Shown in pieces: positions 15,584-28,023 of a stretch of 64,000 nucleotides of DNA. This DNA is from Strongylocentrotus purpuratus (taxonomy: Eukaryota; Echinodermata; Echinoidea; Camarodonta; Strongylocentrotidae): the NCBI RefSeq assembly GCF_000002235.5, contig NW_022145597.1, positions 30,138,797 through 30,202,796 on the forward strand, in the 5' to 3' direction. A program made the translations under genes and the position numbers. Numbering within the stretch: the stretch's first letter is position 1; each line of letters starts with the position of its first letter. The notes under the pieces were generated by a model. That model was not told the DNA's origin. It saw nothing but the letters and a program-made list of their open reading frames with translations, and did not search any database.

Positions 15584-18500
15584 GTGCTCACTATCACCCC
15601 TGAGAATTACAATTATGAATTGTAGCAAGTAAATAAATATATTCTATATAAATCAATATTTGCTATGTGTGCTGTGCAGGCTGATAGTGGTGAAGCAGAT
15701 GGAGATGACGCAGCGTTGTGTAGGGAAGCACTGGAGGTGTTGACGGTATGTCTGGCTCTCTGCCCTCAAGCATTGGACGCTCTCAACAAGGACAAGGCCT
15801 GGCAATGTTGCATCATAGATCTTTTACTTCTAGCTAAGACAAGGTCAGTATTATAATAGTCGATTCCTCTTACGGTAGTGAATGTCTTTTATAGATAGGT
15901 AGTTATTCTATGCAGGTTTCATGCAGGCATTATTTACACTCAGTAAGGACAAGGCCTAGCAATGTTGTATGAAGGATCTGCTACTTCTAGCTGAAACAAG
16001 CTCAGTATGACAGAGAAGTTGGAGTCCTAGTCAAGGTGATGGATATTTTGTGTGCTTTTGGTCCTTTTTATCAATTCCTAAGTAGAAAGATATAGTAGCT
16101 ATGTAACATGACTATAATTCCTCTTGCAATGCCCTTGTATCCCAAATATAATAAAATCATACTTTAAACTGTGGACTAAAATTTTATGTCAGATGTGTTT
16201 GTAGTCCCTTGAACCCATATTTGTATGCAGTCCTTTTCATTGTAAGTGATTGTCAACAAATTTTTTACTAAATTTGTTAACACTTTGATGATGTGGAAAC
16301 CTTGCAATACTCAAATTACATAATTAACCCTTCCCCATAATCTGTAGACAGGTTTTTGGCAACCTTTTGACCATTACTCAACTTCATCTTTAAAACAAGG
16401 GCGGTGTAAAAAAGTAGGTATAAAACGTGACAGGTAAATGGGAGATTAAAATACACACTTTAAGTATTCTAATCCCTCTGTAATCTTGATATAACTCTAT
16501 TATTTTCTGTTTCAATGTCAACAGGTCTGTACGTGTATCCGCTATGGAGCAGTTTCAGCTAATAGCTACCAAGTGTTCATCAGGGAATCGCCCCCTCATC
16601 TTCTTCATCACCCTCTGTTTCTCAGTCCTTCAGGTAAGTTCTCTTAAACATAATACAAAGTTTTGGTACGGGGTCATGACTTTGGTTCAAAAGAACATAT
16701 TGGACACATACGTGATCCTACAATACTCAGTGATCGTTGTCCAATATTTTATCTCCAAACAGTGTACCACAAGGATGATTAACTATGAAAGCATTTTCAA
16801 CAGGAAATAGGTTGGATAATGATTTTGGAATTTCAAATGCCATCAGGAATTTGTCTTCATAAACCCTGTTGATATCAAGAATTTGACCACATTTTTTTTT
16901 AAATAAAAGAAAATTAACAAAAAAGAGAAAATGAATTTCATGTTGTTAACTCTTTGTAAGGTGATTCTTTACTCTATTGTTCAGACACCATAGTATATGT
17001 AACGGATGAAATGAAAACAAACGACCCTCTTAAAATTTTCTTTGTATTTCAGAACAAGACAAAAGAGCACCCAGGTTCCTGTAGTGAATACTTCCTGTTG
17101 CTATGTCGGTTACTCAACTATGGCTACGTGTCCAACAGCTCCATGCCCAATGCAGAGGCTCTCCTCAACAATGAAATCGACTGGCTTAAGAAAGTTAGGG
17201 TGAGTATGATTAAGATAGCAAAACTAATATACTACTCTTGCTCCAGCTATATATTGGATGAAGTTTAATAAAGCCGGAAACAATCGTTTGCGTAGGAGGT
17301 GCCATAATCAGTGGGATGTCCTGCCAATTCCTGGGTTCAATCCTTTCTTGATGCTTACAACCTTGGACAATTTGTTATACCCTCACATGTCCATCCCTCT
17401 TGACCTGTACTTGTACTGGGTACCTGGCAATACTGTGCTAATGATATTTAAAGGCCTCTGGGGAAGAGCAGTATTAATACTGATCAAGGTACCTCTGGGT
17501 AAATAAAATGATATTACACCTATTATATTCATTGATATTACTATTATAGGATGGAGTATTGACAAGAGGAGAATGTCTGTGAAGAAATTTTCTGAGGGTA
17601 GTCTGAAGTATTACTACAGAACTCATGGGTTTCGTGACCTGCAGGAAAAATGGACGCTCTGTAATATGATTGTCTTATTATTGTTATTGTATCATGCTTG
17701 TCATCATTATTGTACAATCATTGATGATATTTACGATTACAGGATGGAGTATTGACAACAGGAGAGTGTCTGTGTGAGGAGACTCTATTGGAGGGTCACC
17801 AAGGTATTACTAGAGAACTCCTGGCTTTCATGACGAGTGAGAAGAAGTTCCAGGTTGGATCCAAGAAAGATGGCTGCCAGCTCATCAAGGTCAGCTAATG
17901 TTTCCAATTTTTGTTCCAATATTTATCCATTGATCTGTCAAGAGATTAGTGAAGCCTCGGTCACGAATGCTATTACGAACGCCGTACGAACGATTTTCAG
18001 ACAATGGAAATTCGGGAAGACAATGGGAACGAACCTATGTGACCGAAGCTTTAATGGGGGGGGGGGGGGCTGTAATGTATTTTTGCAGGCCTTCTTTGAG
18101 AATTCAGACTATTGTGTATGATCCTGAAATCTGATGATGATAGAACCTTAAAACATGGGATAAAGGAGCACAATTGTTGTGTTTTGATTGGGAGGTGATA
18201 CAGTTTAACAAATTGACACTAGTGCATTGTTAAAACCTAGGCACATACATGAGTTCCTGAAACCAGTGATGAATCATGAAAGACAATGTTTGTTCCCCAT
18301 CATCTCTCTTCAGGAGTTATTGGATGACTTCTTGTTCCCCGCATCAAAGATCGTCGTTCAGACGTTAAAGAATGGAGCAGAGACACCTCTAGATCCCGTC
18401 ATTCCAGTGTGCACGACCCCACCCACGATCAACGCTGCTTTCGACCTCCTGGTGGCGCTCTGCATGAACTGTGTGCCGAACCTCAAGCTTGTCACAGATA

Positions 18501-21500
18501 CACTGACTGACATGTACTATTCAGGTTAGTGAAAAGATGATTGGTACTACAAAATCGGAGAATAGCGTTGAAAAGAGCCATAACTAAAGCTTTTCGACTT
18601 GCACTTATCAGAGTAAAACGCAAGAATGAAACAGAAGGCCGAAATCGATCAATATAAATGGAATCTAAAATGAACAAGGCACGAATATAACAAGCACTGA
18701 TTGGCTGTCTAAAGTAACTGTAAATTAGGCTTAAGCCAGCTGGTTATACTAGGATAATGGCTAGAATAGTCTTGTCAGGTTAGTCTTGTCTGGACTTTCA
18801 TGGTGATCCGAAATTTGCTCCGGTGACATTTGCTCCAACCTTTATTTCCTCAAATACATTTGGGTTAGGGTTAGCACTGCAATTTTATTTAATGGAGTTC
18901 TAGAGTAAAAGTAAGGTATAATGTTTGGGGATGATATTACCTCCAATGGCTTCTATTGGTAAATCAATAATGATAAATCAAAAATCGATTTTAGCAACTG
19001 TCCACCAAAAAAAGTATATTCTAATCTCAATTCATTGTTGCAAAGCATTTTGTCTGTTATCTATGAGATTCACAAACAGATTACTGTAAATATGTAATGA
19101 AATAGATGAACTTAATTACTTTGTTCTTAGAACAAAATGAGAAAATGAATTTATTGAGACAATCCTTTGTATTTTCCTTTAGTTCACAGAATTGTGGTAT
19201 TATGTATATGAAGAAGAGTTGAATTTTTCCCACTAAATTAATTGACTAACTAATAATAATAATAATAATCTCTTAAAGTCCACTCCAAATTTTATTAAGT
19301 TAAACCAAAAATGGAAATTCTTTTTGCCCCATTGATCGTGAGCCCGGCAGCCTCTGAGCAGCGCCAGATCGACGTTGCTCTATCCCTTATTGTTGAACGG
19401 CAAACAAGGTAGCAGCAACTCCCGTCTTTTAACGTCTTTTGTTATGACGCGGCCGGGTTCGAACCCACGACCTCCATGTTGTGAGGCGGACGCTCTACTG
19501 ACTTAGCCAACACACTGGTAATTCATCTAATTCTTCTAACGAGAGGACTTACTTGAAGTTTTCTAAGAGACTAACTCCTGTCCTATTTATGCCTTGATTT
19601 ACCTATCCAGGTTTATAGTTGGGCAGCTTTCGAGAATAAAGGGTTTATTTCCTTTTTGTATCCAGCAGGTAATGATGCACCCTTGACGGAATGGGAATAT
19701 CTCCCTCCTGTTGGTCCAAGACCTAACAAAGGCTTTGTGGGACTGAAGAACGCTGGAGCAACTTGCTACATGAACTCAGTCTTACAACAGGTGAGTCAAC
19801 ACAGACTTAATCATACTTTAAACTTCTACTAACCTTAAAAGTAAAGACCAGTTCTGGTCATGCGATTGCATTGTGAAAGAAATGTTGTGGAATCGATCAA
19901 AAAAGGTTGTCATCTAACATATAAGTATTGGTGTGTACTGTAAGGTTCTGGATTCATCAAAATGATCAGAAATTTGGCCCAGTCTTGGTAAATTTACAAG
20001 CACTGTACACAGAAAGATGTATATGGGACTACGCGGCACATGCGCGATATTTATCCGGTCCGGATAGATATAATAATCTACCAAATATATCAATTAGTAG
20101 GTGGTTTCCCGGCAAAATTTGTATCATCATGTATTACTCAAAACATATTCTTTCACATGATTGGTAATAAGAGCTTCCATTTCATTTTTTGAGAGAGGGG
20201 GTTTCCAATACTGGTCTATACCTTTAAACTTGGTGGGTGATCTTTTCGTCTACTCCGATAAACTTTCTCAAGTACAATAATTCTTTGCACAATATGTTGC
20301 TGTGTGCTCACTGTCTCTACTATAAATATGTGCAAATGTTAGCTTGGACATTGAGATTTACTCTCATGGCTTACATCATTTTAAATTTCATGCTGTACCT
20401 CATATATCTTACAAAATTGTAGATATACATAAATTTGTATTAACAAAAATAAATAATTTGTTGATTGATGTATTGATACTCCCCCCTTAGATATACATGG
20501 TTCCTGAGATAAGGCGAGCAGTCCTGTCAGCAGAGGGCGCTATCATAGATACCGAGGATGACTTCTACAATGACGAGAAACAAGATAACGAGGTATTCTG
20601 TTAGATTTGAAATTTGTGTAATTTCCCAAATTCATTTTTATGGACAATAGGGGGATCATCATTGTATTTCAAATAGATGTCGTTTCATATTGAAGCCAGC
20701 CATTAGTTTGTCATTTTTGCATGAAAACAATTGTGCCCTCCATTGGGTTACTAGTCCATGAACCTATCCTTATCAAAATAGTTTAATGAGAATTGTATTA
20801 TTATTATTTCAATATTTGAAAGTAAATGCTTCTCTGAAATTGAATGAAGTAATTTTTGTAGAAGATAAATTATCCAAGTGTGATTTCTCAAGTGGCATGT
20901 GCAAGTGGTGCAAGTTTTTTGTTGTTGAAGATAATCAAGATGGGAGGCACTAGAGTATGAAAATATTAGGCAAGTACTTGGATTTATATACAATTTTGTG
21001 AATTTTTTTCCTTGGACAGAGTAACATAGACATTGTAGAATCGGAGGTTGGTAGCTCTGTGATAGAGGAAGGCCCTCCCATGAGCAAACAGGAGGAGACA
21101 AAGGAGTACAACCTTGGTGTCTTGAAGCATGTCCAAGCCATCTTTGGTCACTTAGCAGAGAGCAAACTCCAGTACTATGTACCTAGGGGATTCTGGAAGC
21201 ACTTCAAGTAAGTCACTGAGCCTGTCAGGTGTTCTGCATAGCTCTAAAGACTACCAAAGTCTTTTATTTTAAATTGCCATTATGAAACTTGACTCATGAA
21301 ACAGGTGTAAGAGGAACAGTATCACTTGCAGAATTTTGAGTTATGTGTAAAAGTTTGTGTTCTTTGTAATGTATTACAGATCAACACAATTTTTGACATA
21401 TAAGACTTATCCCCCAAAACGCTCAAATCTTGAGATTGAGTAATGTAATGTAATGTAATGTTTATGCTGGTGATATAAAATACTTATTTCATTCTTATTT

Positions 21501-24500
21501 TTGAATGGACCAGGTAATGAATGTTGAATTGTGGTAGTCCCTCCTTGACTGTGAAATTGGTTATTAGATTTTGTGCTTTGAAAAAAGGGCAAAAAGGCAT
21601 TAGCAATTGATCTATTTAGTGTATTATTAGGGATTCTCCTACTTACACAATTAAAATTAAAATTAAAATACAATTTTATTTCAAACAAAAAGTGTATAGT
21701 TGACCCTGTCTACTGCCATAGTCTTATCTGATTTGTGTTCCAGTCAGATTGGCTGGCAAGTCTAAACCTAAAAGACAAGCATAATGCTCTGTCTGTAAAT
21801 ACCTTTCTGCTTGCCTCATAACATTCGTTTCCAACAAAAATTGGATACCTGGTCCTAACCCTTGCCTTACCTTGTTTTCCATACCCTCTCAGATTAGGCG
21901 GTGAGCCTGTGAACCTTCGAGAACAGCATGATGCTTTAGAGTTCTTCAACAGTCTGGTAGACAGCCTAGACGAAGCGCTCAAAGCTCATGGAGCCAACGC
22001 AGTCTTCGCCAAAGTACTGGGTGGCTCTTATGCAGATCAAATGATATGCAAAGATTGTCCTCATAGGTAAGTCATCCTCGTTGCGTGGCCAGAATTCATG
22101 AAAGTGGTTTATTTTAACCCATGGTTAAAATATTACTGACAGCTCCCAAGATTATTTCTTTTTCTTGATTATTGGTTTGAAAAGTTCCTAAGCCTTTTCA
22201 GTGATGAGTGATAGTGTCTGAATTATGCATACCTAGATGTATTGCTCTGTTTACCAAAAGAGAAGAAAGAAAAAAAAATCTTATTTAGGTATTCTAGATA
22301 ATCAACAACAGAAATCGATATTGACTATGTATAATGTGGAGATCCATATCGATAAAAAAAACACCATATTAAATATTTTGTTACAGGTATTCTAGAGAAT
22401 CAATGTTTACGACGTTGAACGTGGACATTCGCAACAATCAGAACCTGCTAGACTCCCTGGAGCAGTTTGTCAAGGGAGATTTACTCGAAGGGGACAACGC
22501 ATATCGATGTGAAAAGTGCAACAAAAAGGTATTTATGTGTTAGCATTAGGATGTGGTCTCTGATATTCTACAGAGGAAGTCTGTCCCTGTTCTATCGTTC
22601 ACCCATACTCTGCCATGTGACCCACCATCTGTTATTTTCCTGATTTGTACATTTCTTCAAATTCTTGAATACAGTTATCTGGCACAAATATTTCAATGCC
22701 TTGTATTCATAAAGGTAGCCTCGGTGTACACCCTTACCCTGACACATATTTTGTTTTCATGTAATGATTGTATCTATTTTGATATGAATTTTGTCGTAAA
22801 ATCATAATTATGTGTGCAGTATGTTCATTATAAAGAGCTTTACATTTGATGCTCCATAAAATAAAAGTTGAATTTCATCTGTCTTTATAAGTAAGTGCCT
22901 TTCTCATATACCTGGAAGGTGTTTCACAAAGATCCTACATGTAAGTCAAACTTAGTCAAAGTTATGGAGAGCCATTTGTAGCCTTAAAATATAATATATT
23001 CAAAAGCAAAAACTCAAGAATTTTCCCATGATAATAGAAAATATTAATGATTTGAATCAACATGTTATGCCTTTTATAATAACTTTTACAAAATATTTTC
23101 ATAGATGCTAACAGCTTTCCATAGTTTTTAAGTCCAATTTAGAGATAAGTTCAACTTAAAATCTTTGTGAAACACCCTCCTGTTCACATAAAGGGTATCA
23201 GGGAAGTGTGTAAGGGTTATCAATTTGTTTCTTATCTCTGATGAAGGTGGACACTGTCAAACGCATGTGCATCAAGAGGCTACCAAAGGTCCTTGCAATT
23301 CAGCTCAAGAGATTTGACTATGACTGGGAACGGTAAGTCTTAATAACCACATCTAAATTGCATCGATCGATATGCTCTGTCATGTACACTGTTGATATTG
23401 AATTTATTATAATAATATGTCCACTTAAATACCTTGTAGAAATGTACTCTTTTTTGCCATTATGGTTCCTTTTTTGGTCGCACACCCCTGCCTTTCTCCT
23501 GTGCTGAAGGTTTAAAGATTGGGTCATGAAAGTATTTTTTGCCAGTATCTGTATGTTCTGCTTTCTGCAAATTAAGTGAATTTGAATTCCAGCACACCAG
23601 GAAGAAGGGTGAGGTCGGCATGGAAACAACAGTTTTTGTGCCGTTTGAAATTGTTCTTTGACAGTACCAATGCTGCAATCTGCCATTTGTCTGAATCTTA
23701 GCTACAGTCAAACCTGCTTTAGTGACCACCTGTCTACAAAGACCACATTTTTTTGTTTCCCTTGAAAATGGTTTATCATTGAAACATGTACTAAAGGAAC
23801 ATGTCTACAAAGACCACTTTTTGTGCTTCCCTTGGGCGGTCGCTGTAGACAGGTTTGACTGTACATGTATTGACAAACCCTTCTCTTTTCTTTTCTTTTA
23901 TCTCTCCAGGGAATGTGCAATAAAGTTCAATGACTATTTTGAGTTTCCCAAAGAATTTGACATGGATCCTTACACGGTAGAAGGGCTAGCAAAAATAGAA
24001 GGTGAGTCACCTTGCTGATGGAAGGGAAACTTAAAGGGATAGTTGAGTTCTGTTTTTAGACCGCAAATGCCTTCAAAATGCATGGTTATTGCTCTTATTC
24101 TTATCTGACATTTGTAGTGCCCTTTTAGGACCCCAAAATATGTGAAATTTAGCCAATACGATCATACCAATCAGCTCCACTTAACATGGGCAGTTGTGCA
24201 AACAAAGATGATTTTGTCATTTAAATTGTATGTTCTTTCAAATTTGACACTCAGTTTTTCATTATCTCACAAAAAAATTATTTTGTGTAGCGCCCTCTGC
24301 AACAGAACTCAACTATCCCTTTAAACAATCTTAATCACTGTAGCTCAAGAGTGCTAGAGATATAGCTTGATAGACACAAGTGCAGTTGTTACTAATGATT
24401 AATGATAATACAAATTTGTAAGGTGTCATCTATTAAAATCTTCTATTCCAAGGTGCAAACAATTGACAAATCTCTTGCAGGACTACTCTCTAGAGGAATT

Positions 24501-27500
24501 ATGATGAGTTCCTTTCAGAACTACACTCTTCAACTTCTCTGAAGAACTTTCTCAGTCTTGATCACTCATTCCTTTCTTTTCTCTTTCCATTTCTTCTAAT
24601 TCTTGGTGTAAAAAATAACAAACAGTAGTCTTTCGTGAGTGTTAAATTTGATTTTATTTCATTCCATCAATATCTCTTTCCCTTTCTTTTCTTATCTTTT
24701 ACTTTAATTAATTAAATTCCTCCAAATAATAATGATAATAATAATAATAGTGGGTTTTTGTATAGTTGCTCATGTCTCTCAAATACGACACTCCTGGTGC
24801 ACCACAATCATTACCCCAGCTTTAGCATGGCTACCATTATGGCACTCTAGCATTTCAAGGAATTTATTCCTACCAGGTCACTATTTACTTCACCTGGGTT
24901 GAGTGTGGCAAACATAGATAGAAACCATATGAGCAGGTTTTAATAAAAGAACCTATCAACAGCCTTATTTCTAAGGCTACCACATTTTAAGGAAAGCCTC
25001 AATTTATGAGTAATAATATTTATAATATTAAGCTTTTATATAGCGCTTAATACAATGTCTCTTAGCGCTTTACAAATATACTATTACCCCGGTCATTGGA
25101 TTCAGTCCTTGCCCGCACACACTGTGTGCACAATCTCCACTCCCTGGGGATCATTCCAGCCAGGCGTTACTCGACGCTTGAGTATCATTGTTACCAATTT
25201 AAAAGAAAACAACTGACTTTTTTCTGTAATGGGAAATTGGAAAATAGGTTGAAAACAGCTTATGCGCCCTGTTCCATGGTCCATGACAGTTTGTCCTGAC
25301 ATCGTAAAGGGATGTAATGTAACACCTAACCCTTCCTCTTATATTTCCATGAAATCAAACATTTGTGCTTTTATCTTTCTTGGCTTCAGGCGAGATCATC
25401 GCGGATGATGAGAGGGAGAACAGCGAGGAGGAAGAAGAAGGAAGCTCCAGAAGCACTAAGTATAGACTAGTAGGAGTGGTTGTACATAGCGGGCAGGCCA
25501 GTGGAGGTCACTACTACTCATACATTCTACATAGGTAAGAAAATTATATCTCTAAGACAATCGTTAAAAGGTCTTACTATAGCCTCCAGGAGCACCAAAT
25601 ATAGACTAGTAGGAGTGGTTGTACATAGCGGGCAGGCCAGTGGAGGTCACTTCTACTCATACATTCTACATAGGTAAGAAAATTATGTCTACAAGACAAT
25701 CTTTTAAAGGTCTTACTATAGCCTCCAGGAGCACCAAATTTAGACTAGTAGGAGTGCTTGTACATAGCGGGCAGGCCAGTGGAGGACACTACTACTCATA
25801 CATTCTACATAGGTATGAAAATGTCCAGGTCAAACCCTAGCCTGAAAGGTGTCAGGAGGTGAATTAGTTTTGTGCTCGATTGACCAAAGCCAATTTAAGT
25901 TGCGTTATATTTGCATGAGTGAGAATATTCATAGCGGGCTGTGTCACGTTTCTGCTGCAGTTAGGCTTCAAGTCAGCTTGTGTGTCCAAACTTTCTTTTC
26001 AAATACGACTTGAGATGAATCGTGCAGTGAACTTTAATACCGGTATGTGGTAGTGGCGGTGGTTATTCTACCTGACTGCTAAGAAAGCATAAATGCTTGT
26101 AAGTAAGCAACCAGACGGCCGACGGCTTTAGGTCATCTCTGAGGGACCTGGTAATGAGGATTAATGCCTTACCAAAGGGCACTAGCGCATCGCCTTGCTT
26201 TCGAACCCAGGTCACCGGATTACGAGACCACTGCTCTACCGACTGAGCTATCGCGCCTCCTCAAAAGATTATTTGATAAGGTTGTTTAATCTCTCTCTCT
26301 TTGTTTGATTTGCCTTTCAGGAATGGTGGTGATGGCAACCAGCAGGGTAAATGGTACAAGTTTGATGATGGAGAAGTGACGGAGTGTCGGATGGAAGACG
26401 ATGAGGTCAGTTGAAGAGAAGTCTTCCTCCAAAATAATATAGTGTTAAAAACAGATGAATGAGAGAAACGGATAAGTAAATGTTTGAGGCTATAGAGAGC
26501 AAGAAATGCAAATACTAACTATCAACTCTGATGCACCTTCGAGCACCTCTCCCATTTCCTTTGTACAGAAAATTTCAGATATTTCCCCCTTTTCATGGCT
26601 GATGATAAAGATATTAAGTTTTCTCAGAGAAGTTGTGTGTAAAAACACGTGTTTAATGATATATTTATTGAAGTACATGAGTTAACACCCTTCTGGCTCC
26701 AAACAGATGTTAACTTGGGATTAGATATCATGATATATCCTCCTGTTGTATGTGAATGAGCCGTTCATGATGTTGTAGCCTATGTTACGGTGAAAATTGT
26801 AATGATTTCTTCTCCCTACAGGAGATGAAGAACCAGTGTTTTGGTGGAGAGTTCATGGGTGAGGTCTTTGATCACATGCTCAAGAGGTAAATATCATGTG
26901 ACCTCCCAGTAGTATCATGTGACCTCCTGGTACTTCTACTGTCATAAGAAGTACATTCCTTCTCTATTTTCCATGGAGCAAGGTGTTCTCAATTATTTAA
27001 ACATATTTGTGGCTTACACCCAGTAAATAAGATCGATTGATCGACCTTTAAGCAGTAGATGCAGGTTCAAGTCCCACTGGTTCCAAGATTTTTTCTGACT
27101 TGTTTTTCAATACAGATCGATCAATCAATTATTTACTGGGTGTAAGCCACAAATATGTTTAAATAATTGACATTTCTCCCAGGAAGCATTACATTTATTA
27201 AAGGCGTTGTCGGTTGAACATTGTGTGTTGCAGAGTGTTCTTCTTACTTGTACATCTTTCATGAATAGTACTCAACCTTGTCAAATCCTTGACAGTTTCA
27301 TGGAACTGTACTTCTTATTTAAAAGCATTTGTTTAACCCTAAAAAGATTAGGTTTATTTTGGGGCTTTCTCAACTGGGAACTTGGTCATGGAGTAAAAAA
27401 AAAAGTTATGAAACTTTGCATATTGAAAGGGCATCTTGAAGTGAATGAGCCAATGAAGTTTCATATCTATCTCTTGAACGGTGTTTGTATGAGTGCTACT

Positions 27501-27992
27501 TGAGTATTCATATGTTCAAATTTTGACAATTTTACATTGTGTACTATGCATATGGGAAAATGTCGATTGAGACTCATTATAACTTGTAAAGTGTTTTGTT
27601 TATCTCTCTCATTCTCTCTCATTCTGCTGATCATGTAAGATGCAGAACAAGGGAAAGAACAGGGAGGTGTTTCACAAAGCCTTTTTTCAATGACAAATAA
27701 TAGAAATCAGTGACAAATCTGCTGATAACCAATCAGAAGCAAGGATTTCAGTAGCTTATAACACAAAAATTGTCATTTGTCACTGATGACAAGTTTTGTG
27801 AAACCCCCCCCCCCCCCCCCCCCCAGATGGTGGAATACCATATCACAGGATGGACATTACATTTAAGAAACAAGATATTGAAGAGATTACATTAAAGATA
27901 ATGAAACACATTTATACAACCTAATACAGTGTTTCTAGGTACCAGATGGAGAGATTAGACTTGGTATCACCTGTATAATGTTTTGCCTCTCC

Positions 27993-28023
<31 letters not shown>

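Larger units (their letters stand above)
25441..25830 (+). repeat. 139-bp tandem array containing the USP9X His-box exon
   Basis: Three units start at equivalent positions 25451, 25590 and 25729. Exonic parts differ at only three or four bases between neighbouring copies; intron parts also match. The third unit ends soon after its donor. Confidence 0.9.

Noticed and set aside
19450-19517. Val-like tRNA sequence on the - strand
   Set aside because: Same reason: SINE head with non-tRNA body and no matching 3' stem.
26180-26258. tRNA-like sequence on the - strand
   Set aside because: A and B boxes are present but the acceptor stem does not close and the sequence continues into a SINE body.
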